Below, in pieces: positions 19,405 through 28,467 of a stretch of 64,000 nt of DNA. The DNA lies in the NCBI RefSeq assembly GCF_014647215.1, contig NZ_BMOT01000002.1, positions 412,497-476,496 of the forward strand, given 5' to 3'. The notes beneath the pieces were generated by a model that saw nothing but the letters and a program-made list of their open reading frames with translations, did no database searches and was not told the DNA's origin. Made by a program: the position numbers and the translations under genes. Within the stretch, counting starts at the first letter, position 1. The number at the start of each line of letters is the position of its first letter. This DNA comes from Shewanella aestuarii. Lineage in GTDB: Bacteria > Pseudomonadota > Gammaproteobacteria > Enterobacterales > Shewanellaceae.

Positions 19405-20304
19405 ATGTACTTTATTATGCCATTCAAAGCCGTTTTTTCGACAGTCATGTTACTTGCAAGCTTGTCTTCTACTCTAGTGGCTGCTAAGCCCGTGTCATCT
19501 ACCGGCCTACAAGAGTTAGCGGCTGGAAGCGCGATGTTGGTTGATTTAAAAACCAATGAAGTGCTTTACTCAAGTAATATTAACCAACAAGTGCCTATAG
19601 CCTCTGTGACCAAACTGATGACTGCGATGGTTGTTTTAGACGCTAAGTTACCCTTAGATGAAATGATTACGGTCGACATCAGCGATGCTAAAATTATGCG
19701 CAATGTGCATTCGCGAGTACGTGTTGGCAGTGTGGTAAGTCGCGAAACCATGATGTTGCTAACCTTGATGTCTTCAGAAAACCGTGCAGCAACGGCATTG
19801 GCCCATCATTATCCTGGGGGATATTTCGCGTTCATTAAAGCCATGAACGCCAAAGCCAAAGCTCTCGGAATGAATCAAACTCGATATGCAGAACCAACGG
19901 GCTTATCGGCTGATAATGTCTCTAGTGCCAGAGATTTGATTATTTTACTGCAAGAAAGTCAAAAATACCCCTTACTTGGCAAGCTGAGTTCAACTAAGAA
20001 AAAACATGTTATTTTTAGTAGTCCAAAATATAAACTCGATTTTCACAACACCAATAAATTGGTATCAAAAGACAGTTGGAATATCGCGTTAACCAAAACC
20101 GGTTATACCAGTAAAGCTGGACATTGTTTAATCATGCTAACTGAAATGAATAAGCGGAAAGTGGCATTTGTAGTGCTAGACGCATTTGGTAAATATACCC
20201 ATATGGCTGATGCGAACAGACTAAAGAAATGGCTTGAAACGGGCAAGGTTACGCCTATTCCTGCTTCAGCCAAAGCGTATAAAAGTCAGAAGCAAAGTAG
20301 TTAA
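19405..20304 (+). CDS. pbpG: D-alanyl-D-alanine endopeptidase PBP7/8
   Basis: A 299-residue periplasmic low-molecular-weight penicillin-binding protein that cuts D-Ala-meso-DAP cross-links in peptidoglycan. It has a signal peptide (to about residue 28) and the three active-site motifs of the SxxK serine peptidases: [13 protein letters not shown] (SxxK), [10 protein letters not shown] (SxN) and [11 protein letters not shown] (KTG). The domain order and length match PBP7. A second ATG 12 bp downstream is an equally possible start (product begins [10 protein letters not shown]); neither has a visible Shine-Dalgarno. It is monocistronic; a terminator lies about 110 bp after the stop. Confidence 0.92.
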   Translation: MYFIMPFKAVFSTVMLLASLSSTLVAAKPVSSTGLQELAAGSAMLVDLKTNEVLYSSNINQQVPIASVTKLMTAMVVLDAKLPLDEMITVDISDAKIMRNVHSRVRVGSVVSRETMMLLTLMSSENRAATALAHHYPGGYFAFIKAMNAKAKALGMNQTRYAEPTGLSADNVSSARDLIILLQESQKYPLLGKLSSTKKKHVIFSSPKYKLDFHNTNKLVSKDSWNIALTKTGYTSKAGHCLIMLTEMNKRKVAFVVLDAFGKYTHMADANRLKKWLETGKVTPIPASAKAYKSQKQSS

Positions 20305-20416
20305 TTAAGCTACAAATATGGGTGTTTCGATTATTGATTAGCGGTTTGGTCGGTATTTGCTACGATAAAGCTATTTTTATCGCATAAAGTCAGCGTCATT
20401 CAGTGCTCTTACTCGT

Positions 20417-20445
20417 CCCAGTTATGTCAATAACTGGGATTTTTG
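20417..20445 (+). terminator. Rho-independent terminator downstream of pbpG
   Basis: Perfect 9-bp stem CCCAGTTAT / ATAACTGGG with loop GTCA, followed by ATTTTTG. Confidence 0.85.
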
Positions 20446-20530
20446 TATCTGATTGAATCATGTCGATGTTAAGTGATCATTTTGTGTGTTTTCGCGGTAT
20501 AACATCAGCAGTAAATCTTTGGAGATAAAC

Positions 20531-21175
20531 ATGCTTAATATGGATTTTCGTCTGCGGGTGCATATCAATACATTTGATGAGCAATGGCAACCAAGCCCCG
20601 CAGCGGGTGTGTGGCGTAAACGGCTTGCAAGAGAAGAGGCTGAACGAGGCCATGCAACCAGTATTGTAAAATATGATGCGGGTGCTAGCTTTGCGACTCA
20701 TCCACACCCATTAGGGGAAGAGATACTCGTATTGTCAGGGGTGTTTTCCGATGAAACCGGTGATTACCCCGCCGGTAGCTACCTTCGTAATCCACAAGGT
20801 TTTAGCCATGCGCCTTTTAGCCTTCAAGGGTGCGAATTACTGGTAAAACTGCATCAGTTTCAAACTACAGATACCGAGCAAGTTCGAGTCGATACGCACA
20901 ATACACCTTGGTTGCCAGGTTATGGCGACTTAAAGGTGATGCCATTGCATCAACATAATACAGAATCTACCGCACTTGTATTTTGGCCCGCTGGGGCAAA
21001 GTTTCAACCTCATCGTCATTTTGGTGGCGAAGAAATTTACGTCATAAGTGGTGTGTTTATGGATGAATTTGGTCAGTATCCAGCAGGCTCTTGGCTGCGA
21101 AGTCCACATTTAAGTCAACATAATCCTTATGTGGAACAAGATACGATTATTTGGGTTAAAACCGGCCACCTATAA
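20531..21175 (+). CDS. Double-cupin protein, ChrR-like
   Basis: A 214-residue cytoplasmic protein made of two cupin barrels. Each has the metal-binding motif of ChrR-type cupins: FATHPHPLGEEILVLSGVF in the first and FQPHRHFGGEEIYVISGVF in the second. Both are followed by a near-identical DE.G.YPAGS.LR.P strand, so the protein arose by internal duplication. In ChrR the cupin binds zinc and holds an ECF sigma factor, but the N-terminal sigma-binding zinc domain of ChrR is absent here and no sigma-factor gene is adjacent. It is more likely a metal-dependent enzyme or sensor of unknown substrate. The start at 20531 is chosen because GGAGATAAAC lies directly upstream; an in-frame ATG 45 bp earlier lacks this. 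Confidence 0.83.
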   Translation: MLNMDFRLRVHINTFDEQWQPSPAAGVWRKRLAREEAERGHATSIVKYDAGASFATHPHPLGEEILVLSGVFSDETGDYPAGSYLRNPQGFSHAPFSLQGCELLVKLHQFQTTDTEQVRVDTHNTPWLPGYGDLKVMPLHQHNTESTALVFWPAGAKFQPHRHFGGEEIYVISGVFMDEFGQYPAGSWLRSPHLSQHNPYVEQDTIIWVKTGHL

Positions 21176-21259
21176 TTAAGTCGTTGTGTTATTGGACTTT
21201 TAAAAATTCAATTTTAACGATATATTAACCTTTCACCTATATCAGGATAAATATTAGCA

Positions 21260-22450
21260 ATGGATGCTTTTACTTTACATATATCAACGGCGATTGTCAG
21301 TGCCATGATGGTCGTCAGTTTGCTCACCTTTTATTTTGTCGGTAATCGTGAGCGCAGTCTTATCGACTGGAGTATTGCTGGTGGATTATTCTTTTTTAGC
21401 AATGCCGTAGGTATTGCCTCTTATTTTTTAGATATTCCCTATTGGCTTGGTCCCGCATTAACTAATGCTTGTTATATTCTGGCTCATCTAGCATTGCTTG
21501 CAGGTATTAGGCGCCATCTTTTATTGCCAGCAAACTGGTCGCTAATGCTTTGGGTTGCCGTGGCGGTGTTTTTTGCTCATTACATACCAGGTTTATTAGA
21601 AACAATTACCCATAGATTACTTTATATTTATCCGTTATTAATGGCGATCAATGTTTTCACTGTGTTCACGATCGTCAAGGGCGTAAAATCGAAAAAACTT
21701 CACGTCATTTATTATCCCTTTATGTTTGCTGAGTTAATCTTTTTTGGTCAGCAATTAGTGCGATTTATCTTTATTGTGTTCGACAATCAATTGCCTTTAA
21801 GCATTTCGGGTGATCATTTGTTACAGACCTTGGGCACCTTAGCTGTGATGACTTTTTTATTACTGATGATTTTGTCCTGTTGTCTTATCGTTTACCGTCA
21901 ACAGCAGCTTAAATTATTCGATGCACTTGCGGTTGATCCATTAACCGGCTTACTGAATAGCCAATCTTTACCAAAGCAAGCAAAACACATTTTTGCGCAA
22001 TGTAATACTGCCAAGCCCTTAGGTATTATGGTGGTTGAGATAGCTGCATTACCTCAATTAAGTGGACAATATGGCTACGTGGCAAGTGATAGCGTGATAA
22101 AGCATATTGCCAATGTGTTGAAATTTACTACTCATATTGAAGGCGGTATTTTCCGAAGTCACACGAATAAATTTGCGTTGTTTATTACAGGTGCGAAGAC
22201 CGAGCAATTGCAGCGTTTAAGTGAGCGCTTAGTTGAAAAAGTGGCCTTATCACAAATAAAGGGCTTGCCTGATAGCATTCAGCTTAATTTGCATGTCGGT
22301 TATTCGATACAAACTTCCGATGATCAAAGCTGGCAACTACTGCTGCAGCAGGCAGAGCAAAAATTAACGCAAACTAAGCCCACGGATCAGACACTAGACC
22401 AGAGGAATGATAAAAATATCATCTTTGATAGATTCGGTTTTATTGCTTGA
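21260..22450 (+). CDS. Membrane protein with degenerate GGDEF domain
   Basis: A 396-residue protein. Residues 1 to about 212 form six or seven transmembrane helices; residues 220 to 375 are a GGDEF fold beginning DALAVDPLTGLLNSQSL, the typical lead-in. The active-site loop that should read GGDEF is HTNKF (301-305), preceded by IFRS and followed by ALFITG, so diguanylate cyclase activity is very unlikely. The metal-binding Asp is also weakened (VVEIAALPQLS in place of the usual D.D.FK.iND). Such proteins may bind GTP or c-di-GMP, act as partners, or be relics. No EAL domain is attached. A bidirectional terminator follows. Confidence 0.8.
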   Translation: MDAFTLHISTAIVSAMMVVSLLTFYFVGNRERSLIDWSIAGGLFFFSNAVGIASYFLDIPYWLGPALTNACYILAHLALLAGIRRHLLLPANWSLMLWVAVAVFFAHYIPGLLETITHRLLYIYPLLMAINVFTVFTIVKGVKSKKLHVIYYPFMFAELIFFGQQLVRFIFIVFDNQLPLSISGDHLLQTLGTLAVMTFLLLMILSCCLIVYRQQQLKLFDALAVDPLTGLLNSQSLPKQAKHIFAQCNTAKPLGIMVVEIAALPQLSGQYGYVASDSVIKHIANVLKFTTHIEGGIFRSHTNKFALFITGAKTEQLQRLSERLVEKVALSQIKGLPDSIQLNLHVGYSIQTSDDQSWQLLLQQAEQKLTQTKPTDQTLDQRNDKNIIFDRFGFIA

Positions 22451-22490
22451 TGGCTGTGAATTAAATAGAGTGTGAATGGGTTTGTTATGT

Positions 22491-22519
22491 AAAAAAATGC
22501 GGCAATGAGCCGCGTTTTT
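22491..22519. terminator. Bidirectional terminator between convergent genes
   Basis: Stem GCGGC / GCCGC with loop AATGA, flanked by A7 on the left and T5 on the right. It lies between the GGDEF-like gene and the convergent small membrane protein gene. Confidence 0.82.
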
Positions 22520-22546
22520 CTGACAGCCAGCGCTAACGAGATCGCA

Positions 22547-23038
22547 TTACAGTTTACTGACTTTGTACATCACTAGGCAGCGTGACAAAAATATCCCGCT
22601 AAATATGCCATATAACATACAAATAAAAGCAATATTTAACGTGTTATCAAGCATGGGTGAAGCACTCGCACTTGCAAAACCAACCAAATATTTAGTAAAG
22701 AAAATAGCCATCATTAAGAGTAGAGGAACCCAGCTTCCTGGAATGGTTAGAGTCTCTTGTTGTTTAGAGAACACCACCGACTTTGGAAAAGCGAGTTTTA
22801 TTCCAACCGCTGTTGTTACAAAAAAACCAATCATCCAAAAGCCAATTGTCAGTAATGCTATGTCAAATGCAGAAATGACCCCCACTAATGAAAAGATAAT
22901 CATAGCCAAAGGTAAAATGAAAATTGTTCTGAGTTTTACCACGCGCGGCTGACGCTGGGTTAATCCTAAAGCCAGCAGTGAAAAAAACACTGCAAATACC
23001 CAGACAGGGGTGTGAGTGATGACATCTTGCAAAACCAA
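22547..23038 (-). CDS. Small multi-pass membrane protein of unknown function
   Basis: A 163-residue hydrophobic protein with about five transmembrane segments: roughly 10-25, 38-56, 62-80, 103-120 and 133-152. A cytoplasmic-looking basic loop (TQRQPRVVKLRT) comes after the first, and a hydrophilic loop (FPKSVVFSKQQETLTIPGS) after the third. It resembles uncharacterised inner-membrane families (DUF6622-like), but I cannot assign it with confidence. It stands alone, with the GGDEF-like gene convergent on one side and a long gene-free region on the other. Confidence 0.6.
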   Translation of the reverse strand: MVLQDVITHTPVWVFAVFFSLLALGLTQRQPRVVKLRTIFILPLAMIIFSLVGVISAFDIALLTIGFWMIGFFVTTAVGIKLAFPKSVVFSKQQETLTIPGSWVPLLLMMAIFFTKYLVGFASASASPMLDNTLNIAFICMLYGIFSGIFLSRCLVMYKVSKL

Positions 23039-23257
23039 TATCCTTATTTTAATTGCTGCAGAATAATGCCTTTATTGCTTGGTTATCAGTTTACCTCGCA
23101 CCTAAGACATTGAATGTGGTGAATATAGCGAATAATTGATAATAGGCATAGTTTATTTAACAATATTTTTACATGTGTGTTTTTGAAGTCAATTTGATGA
23201 AGTAAATATTTTGCTGGAGTGGGTTTTAGCCAATCATCCTAGGTCAGTTTTACTTGG

Positions 23258-23400
23258 TATGGCTTATCACCTCAGCTTGTCATATCAAACCGCTTTTACG
23301 CCCTTTAAGGTGGGGATTAGTCGCAATAGCCTAGGGCGTTTAGGCGTAATTGTGCGATTGTCAGTAGCAAGTGCAAATTTGGCGGCAAATACTTTGATGT
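23258..23400 (-). repeat. Dispersed intergenic repeat, degenerate copy E
   Basis: Read on the minus strand: AAATTTGCACTTGCTACTGA, then CAATCGCACAATTACGC aligned with copy A's AACAAGGCGCATTTACGC, then CTATTGCG, and the tail GCGGTTTGATATG followed by CAAGCTGAGGT. Spacing differs from copy A by small deletions. A plus-strand open frame across this copy (23211-23417) is judged spurious. The surrounding gap 23039-23586 has no gene. Confidence 0.55.
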
Positions 23401-23479
23401 TTATATTTCTGATTTAACTTCAATAGCTAATTGGCTTGCTGTTGAAATTAAGTCACATCAATTTTGTTGGGAATGTGCC

Positions 23480-23518
23480 ATTAACGGAAGATAAACCTAG
23501 CATTCGTCTTCCGTTAAT
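23480..23518. repeat. Perfect 12-bp inverted repeat downstream of metH
   Basis: ATTAACGGAAGA and TCTTCCGTTAAT separated by 15 nt, about 70 bp beyond the metH stop codon. There is no T-run on either strand, so this may be a weak terminator, an mRNA 3'-end stabiliser or an unrelated palindrome. Confidence 0.5.
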
Positions 23519-23586
23519 TCTTCAGCAGCAATAAAATAAATTGATAACAAAATCATTTATCATTCAGTACACAGGCTAATAGCGCC

Positions 23587-26500
23587 TTACTCTGGATCAT
23601 AATCTAACACAGGAGCTAACCAACGCTCGGTTTCTGCTAGGGTCATGCCTTTACGTTTAGCATAGTCTTCAACCTGATCCTTACCCACATTCGTCACCCC
23701 AAAGTAGCGTGATTTAGGGTGGGCGAAATACCAGCCAGAGACTGCCGCTGTTGGGAACATGGCATAGCTTTCGGTAATATTTAAGCCAATGGTTTCATTT
23801 GGCTTTAATAGATCCCATAGTAAGCCTTTTTCGGTGTGATCTGGGCATGCAGGGTAACCCGGTGCAGGGCGAATACCTTTGTACTTTTCGCGAATTAAGG
23901 ACTCATTATCCAGTGCTTCATCTGCAGCATAACCCCAAAACTCTTTACGCACTCTTTCATGCATGCGTTCGGCAAAAGCTTCAGCTAAACGGTCGGCAAG
24001 GCATTTCAGCATAATGGCATTATAGTCGTCATGATTGGCTTCAAAACGGGCAACGTGCTCATCAATACCGTGCCCAGCAGTGACTGCAAAGCCACCCATG
24101 TAGTCAGCCACGCCTGAGTCTTTGGGTGCTACGAAGTCTGATAAACAGAAGTTGTCATTGCCAACACGCTCAAGTTGCATCCGTAAATGGTGAGTGGTCA
24201 TTTCTACCTGAGTTCGGCTTTCATCTGTGTAAAGCTCAATATCATCATGATTAACTGTGTTGGCTGGGAATAATCCCATTACCGCTTTTGCGGTTAACCA
24301 TTTTTCACTGATGATGGTTTGCAGCATAGCTTTACCGTCGGCAAATAGTTTGCGCGCTTCTTCGCCAACGACGTTATCGTCTAAAATATCAGGGTAGCGG
24401 CCATGAAGCTCCCAGCTTCTAAAGAAAGGTGTCCAGTCAATCCGATCAACTAAATCTTCAAGCGGGTAATCATCGAATACTTGGCGCCCCAATACATTCG
24501 GTTTAAATGGGGTATAGTTTTCCCAATCATGTGTGCAGCGATTTTCGCGGGCAACCTCAATGGGGACAATGGTTTTACGCTTAGTTTGTGATAAACGTTT
24601 TTCACGCATAACATCATACTCAGCATATTCTTCGTCAATGGTCGCTTGGCGAGTGTCATTATTGATAAGCTTAGACACCATAGGTACTGCGCGTGAAGCA
24701 TCGGCAATATAAATTGCCCCATGAGGGTAATGTGGTGCAATTTTCACTGCGGTATGAATTTTTGAACAGGTAGCCCCACCAATAATGGCTGGAATAGTCA
24801 GCCCTTCACGATGGAATGTTTTGACGTTATGCACCATTTCATCAAGGCTGGGTGTGATCAGTCCCGACATGCCAATAATATCAATGTTGTGCTCTTTTAC
24901 TGCGTCAAGAATTTTATCAACCGATACCATTACACCTAAATCGACAACCTCGTAGCCATTACAAGCCAGTACCACGCCGACAATGTTTTTGCCGATATCG
25001 TGCACGTCACCTTTAACTGTGACCATTAAAATTCGCCCGTTTGATTGGCCTTCTACTTTTTCAAGTTCGATAAACGGGTTTAAATAGGCCACGGCTTTTT
25101 TCATTACTCGAGCCGATTTTACTACTTGAGGCAGGAACATTTTACCCGCACCAAATAAGTCGCCAACCACATTCATGCCATCCATCAACGGCCCTTCAAT
25201 CACATCAAGCGGTCTTGTGGCTTGTAAGCGGGCTTCTTCCGTATCGACATCAATAAACTCAGTGATACCTTTAACGAGGGCGTGGGATAAACGTTCATTT
25301 ACTGGCAAACTGCGCCATGCTAAATCTTCTTTTTTAGCCACTTGGCTGCCGTCACCACGATATTTTTCGGCGATATCGAGTAACTGTTCGGTGTTTGTTG
25401 AATCGGCAACGGGGCAGGGTAGATTCAATACCACGTTTTCGACTTTGTCTTTTAAATCGGCGTCAATGTCATCGTAAATAGCCAGCTGGCCAGCGTTTAC
25501 AATACCCATGTCCATACCCGCTTGAATGGCATGGTATAAAAACACCGCATGGATAGCTTCACGTACCGGGTTGTTACCACGAAACGAGAAAGACACGTTT
25601 GATACGCCACCGGAAATCATCGCATAAGGTAAAGTAGATTTAATGTCTTTAATGGACTCGATAAAATCGACTGCGTAGTTGTCGTGCTCTTCAATACCTG
25701 TGGCTATCGCAAAAATGTTGGGGTCGAAAATAATGTCTTCTGGCGGAAAGCCAACCACGTCGACTAACAAACGGTAGGCTCGGGTACAAATTTCAGTTTT
25801 ACGGGCGCGAGTATCAGCTTGGCCTTCTTCATCAAAAGCCATCACAATCGCAGCTGCACCATAACGTTTAACTAAGGTGGCTTGTTTAATAAAGGCTTCT
25901 TCGCCTTCTTTCATCGAAATCGAGTTGACAATCGACTTACCCTGTACGCATTTAAGGCCAGCTTCAATCACTTCCCATTTGGATGAGTCAATCATGATTG
26001 GCACCCGGGAGATATCAGGCTCTGAGGCGATCAAATTCAAAAACTTCTTCATCGACTCAGCACCATCAAGCATGCCTTCGTCCATGTTTACGTCGATGAT
26101 TTGTGCGCCGTTCTCAACCTGCTCGCGGACAACATCGAGGGCTTCTTCAAATTTCTCTTCTTTAATAAGGCGTAAAAACTTTGCCGAACCTGTTACGTTA
26201 GCGCGTTCACCCACGTTAACGAATAAAGAGCTAGCATCAATGGTTAATGGCTCTAGTCCAGACAGGCGACATGCAACCGGAATATCAGGAATACTTCGCG
26301 GCTCATGATTGATCACAGATTCACGAATAGTTTCAATGTGTGCCGGCGTGCTACCACAACAGCCACCGACAATATTGAGCATACCTTCACGGGCCCAGTC
26401 GCTGATCACTTCTGCCATTTCTTCAGGCGTTTCATCGTAACCGCCAAACTCATTGGGCAAGCCAGCATTAGGATGAGCAGAAACATAACATTCGGCAATT

Positions 26501-27303
26501 CGAGAGAGTTCTTCAACGTAAGGACGAAGCTCTTTTGGGCCTAAAGCACAGTTAAGTCCAATGGATAATGGCTTGATGTGGCGCAGTGAGTTATAGAAAC
26601 CTTCTGTTGTTTGCCCTGTAAGGGTACGTCCTGATGCATCTGTGATGGTACCTGAGATCATCACCGGCAAACGATCGCCTAGCTCGTCAAAGACTTTCTC
26701 AATAGCAAACAGTGCCGCTTTGGCGTTAAGCGTATCAAAAATGGTTTCAACCATGATGATATCAGCGCCGCCTTGAATCAGCGCAGTGGTTGATTCAACA
26801 TAAGCTTCTACTAGCTCATCAAAGCTGACATTTCGAAAGCTTGGGTCGTTTACATCTGGACTGATGGAACAGGTGCGGTTGGTGGGGCCAAGTACCCCAG
26901 CAACGTAACGTGGATAGCCAGTTTGCGCGGCAACTTCATCGGCGGCTTCACGGGCAACTTGGGCACCTTGTAAATTGATTTCTGCCGACAACGACTGCAT
27001 GTCGTAATCAGCCATAGCAATGGTGGTGGCATTAAAGGTATTGGTTTCAATAATGTCAGCACCTGCCAACAAATATTTAGTATGAATATCTTTGATAATT
27101 TGGCGTTGGCTCAGCACCAACATGTCGTTGTTACCTTTAACATCGCAATGCCAGTCTTTAAAACGCTCACCGCGATAGTCGGCTTCTTCCAATTTGTAGT
27201 CTTGGATCATGGTGCCCATTGCACCGTCGAGAATGACAATTCGCTCTTTCAGCGTAGTTGTAAGTTGTTCAAGAACCTGACTGTAGGAAGTCGACTTAAG
27301 CAT
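23587..27303 (-). CDS. metH: Cobalamin-dependent methionine synthase
   Basis: A 1238-residue cytoplasmic enzyme that moves a methyl group from methyltetrahydrofolate via cobalamin to homocysteine. Domains in order: homocysteine-binding barrel (1 to about 330) with zinc ligands in GLNCALGP and [12 protein letters not shown]; pterin-binding barrel (about 355-620) with [11 protein letters not shown] and [11 protein letters not shown]; cobalamin cap and binding domain with [15 protein letters not shown] (the His that replaces the lower ligand); and AdoMet-dependent reactivation domain (from about 900) with [15 protein letters not shown]. Length matches E. coli MetH. AAGGTAATGAGTT precedes the ATG. 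It is divergent from cobC and the B12 salvage genes that supply its cofactor, with MetJ-type boxes in the shared upstream region. Confidence 0.98.
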   Translation of the reverse strand: MLKSTSYSQVLEQLTTTLKERIVILDGAMGTMIQDYKLEEADYRGERFKDWHCDVKGNNDMLVLSQRQIIKDIHTKYLLAGADIIETNTFNATTIAMADYDMQSLSAEINLQGAQVAREAADEVAAQTGYPRYVAGVLGPTNRTCSISPDVNDPSFRNVSFDELVEAYVESTTALIQGGADIIMVETIFDTLNAKAALFAIEKVFDELGDRLPVMISGTITDASGRTLTGQTTEGFYNSLRHIKPLSIGLNCALGPKELRPYVEELSRIAECYVSAHPNAGLPNEFGGYDETPEEMAEVISDWAREGMLNIVGGCCGSTPAHIETIRESVINHEPRSIPDIPVACRLSGLEPLTIDASSLFVNVGERANVTGSAKFLRLIKEEKFEEALDVVREQVENGAQIIDVNMDEGMLDGAESMKKFLNLIASEPDISRVPIMIDSSKWEVIEAGLKCVQGKSIVNSISMKEGEEAFIKQATLVKRYGAAAIVMAFDEEGQADTRARKTEICTRAYRLLVDVVGFPPEDIIFDPNIFAIATGIEEHDNYAVDFIESIKDIKSTLPYAMISGGVSNVSFSFRGNNPVREAIHAVFLYHAIQAGMDMGIVNAGQLAIYDDIDADLKDKVENVVLNLPCPVADSTNTEQLLDIAEKYRGDGSQVAKKEDLAWRSLPVNERLSHALVKGITEFIDVDTEEARLQATRPLDVIEGPLMDGMNVVGDLFGAGKMFLPQVVKSARVMKKAVAYLNPFIELEKVEGQSNGRILMVTVKGDVHDIGKNIVGVVLACNGYEVVDLGVMVSVDKILDAVKEHNIDIIGMSGLITPSLDEMVHNVKTFHREGLTIPAIIGGATCSKIHTAVKIAPHYPHGAIYIADASRAVPMVSKLINNDTRQATIDEEYAEYDVMREKRLSQTKRKTIVPIEVARENRCTHDWENYTPFKPNVLGRQVFDDYPLEDLVDRIDWTPFFRSWELHGRYPDILDDNVVGEEARKLFADGKAMLQTIISEKWLTAKAVMGLFPANTVNHDDIELYTDESRTQVEMTTHHLRMQLERVGNDNFCLSDFVAPKDSGVADYMGGFAVTAGHGIDEHVARFEANHDDYNAIMLKCLADRLAEAFAERMHERVRKEFWGYAADEALDNESLIREKYKGIRPAPGYPACPDHTEKGLLWDLLKPNETIGLNITESYAMFPTAAVSGWYFAHPKSRYFGVTNVGKDQVEDYAKRKGMTLAETERWLAPVLDYDPE

Positions 27304-27430
27304 AACTCATTACCTTTTAATGCGGTGGCGCTTAGCTAACAAGGCACCAAATTGTATCTAACTTATTATATTATCGAGTTTTAATTAATGCATCGTGAAT
27401 AGCGGGCACTCGACAAGCAGAATTTTGTTT

Positions 27431-27454
27431 GGACATTTATACGTATAGACGTCC
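27431..27454. promoter_or_regulatory. Tandem MetJ boxes between metH and cobC
   Basis: Three consecutive 8-mers, GGACATTT, ATACGTAT and AGACGTCC, resemble the MetJ consensus AGACGTCT; the third differs at one base. The 24-bp block is also nearly palindromic. It lies about 130 bp upstream of the metH start and 42 bp upstream of cobC. MetJ with S-adenosylmethionine represses methionine genes; here it would be expected to repress metH and possibly cobC. Confidence 0.72.
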
Positions 27455-27495
27455 ATAATACGCGAGTTGTTATCTTTAGGGCAAGGCAGAAATCC

Positions 27496-28206
27496 ATGAA
27501 ACATCTTCAATTGGTATTCCTGCGCCATGGTCACTGCCAAGGCGGAGACATTCTGCGTGGAAAAACCAATGTGCCTTTGTCAGAAAATGGCCTAATACAA
27601 ATGCAGCAGGCTTTTGCTAGTTTGCTTACATTGCCTGATGTTGTGTATTCATCTTCACTTAAACGCTGCCTGCAGTTTAGTGACCTTATCGCAAAACAGC
27701 ATCAATTGCCCATCAAGGTGTTGGACGGTTTACAAGAAATTGATTTTGGAGAATGGGATGGTCAAACATGGCAAACCCTGTATCAAAAGCATGAGCCACA
27801 GTTAACCGAATATTGGTCAAACCCTTGGGATATTAAGCACACACCGCCAAAGGCAGAGTATTTGGGTGATTTTAGTGCCAGAGTGCAAGCTGCTGTGTCG
27901 CAAATAATATGGCAGATGCTGCAGCGTTCAGCAGCAGAACCTGAGTCCTATAAAGAAGATTCGATCCCATCGGCATTAATAGTCACCCACGGTGGCGTGA
28001 TGCGATGTATAATGGCTGCCATCTTGGGTGTTGAGCAAGCTGCAGGTATTTTTAGTCAGTTTCATTTACCTTATGCTGCGCTATTTCATGTTGATGTTTT
28101 TGTCGATGGGCAATACCTTGAAAATGTCGACCAAGATACATTCGCGTTTAAAAACCTTAGTGTGAGATTAAACTGGCCAGCGCTGAGTGATTCATCACAA
28201 GGTTAA
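27496..28206 (+). CDS. cobC: Alpha-ribazole phosphatase / histidine phosphatase CobC
   Basis: A 236-residue member of the phosphoglycerate-mutase-like histidine phosphatases. The catalytic RHG motif is at residues 10-12 (VFLRHGHCQGG), followed by LRGKTNVPLSENG, which is characteristic of CobC. The second catalytic His is in VTHGGVMRCIMA. The protein would remove the 5'-phosphate in nucleotide-loop assembly of cobalamin. The assignment to CobC within this broad superfamily rests on the motif plus position next to the B12 riboswitch and salvage operon. It is upstream of the riboswitch and so is probably transcribed from the MetJ-box region instead. Confidence 0.85.
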   Translation: MKHLQLVFLRHGHCQGGDILRGKTNVPLSENGLIQMQQAFASLLTLPDVVYSSSLKRCLQFSDLIAKQHQLPIKVLDGLQEIDFGEWDGQTWQTLYQKHEPQLTEYWSNPWDIKHTPPKAEYLGDFSARVQAAVSQIIWQMLQRSAAEPESYKEDSIPSALIVTHGGVMRCIMAAILGVEQAAGIFSQFHLPYAALFHVDVFVDGQYLENVDQDTFAFKNLSVRLNWPALSDSSQG

Positions 28207-28219
28207 CGCCAATCGTAAA

Positions 28220-28335
28220 ATATAGTCATGAGTATTGGGAATCGGGAAAGCCCGAACTGTACCCGCAACTGTGAATATGATGCCAGCCTTACTTGGTAAG
28301 CCATATAAGTCAGATACCAGCTTGAGACTATCCAT
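28220..28335 (+). promoter_or_regulatory. Cobalamin riboswitch aptamer
   Basis: The leader contains the conserved B12 element core: GGGAATCGGGAAAG and CCCGAACTGT, then ACCCGCAACTGT (28261-28272), GCCAGCC (28282-28288), and AAGTCAGATACCAG (28307-28320), matching the order of the family's boxes. It lies in the 165-bp space between cobC and the first small ORF of the btu-cob operon. Adenosylcobalamin binding is expected to lower expression of the downstream genes. Exact 5' and 3' edges are approximate. Confidence 0.93.
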
Positions 28336-28338
28336 TTT

Positions 28339-28366
28339 TGCCTGAGCGGGATAACTCAGTGGGGCA
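28339..28366 (+). promoter_or_regulatory. Riboswitch expression-platform hairpin over a ribosome binding site
   Basis: TGCCTGAG (28339-28346) can pair with CTCA (28355-28358) and GGCA (28363-28366), leaving a small bulge. The second arm contains the GGGG that lies 7 nt before the ATG at 28372. No T-run follows, so control is more likely at translation initiation than by termination. Confidence 0.6.
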
Positions 28367-28371
28367 TATAT

Positions 28372-28467
28372 ATGTTTGAAATTCTGTTTGCTTTTATAGT
28401 CGGTAACCTTGCTATAGGTGGTCTTATTTATCTAGCTGCAAGGCTATATTTGGGAGGCGATGTTTGA
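28372..28467 (+). CDS. 31-residue hydrophobic small protein under B12 riboswitch control
   Basis: An ORF of 31 codons whose product is FEILFAFIVGNLAIGGLIY plus LAARLYLGGDV after the initiator Met. It is one long transmembrane helix with a short charged tail (R, D). GTGGGG precedes the ATG at 7 nt, inside the riboswitch's hairpin. Its TGA overlaps the ATG of the ABC ATPase gene by one base (TGATG), and the ATPase's ribosome binding site (GGGAGG) lies inside this ORF, an arrangement typical of translational coupling. I do not recognise the protein. It could be a small subunit of the B12 importer or a leader whose translation couples riboswitch state to btuD. It falls below common annotation length cut-offs. 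Confidence 0.62.
   Translation: MFEILFAFIVGNLAIGGLIYLAARLYLGGDV

Noticed and set aside
23211..23417. Plus-strand open frame of 68 codons in the gap before metH
   Set aside because: It runs through the degenerate copy E of the dispersed repeat and has no ribosome site.
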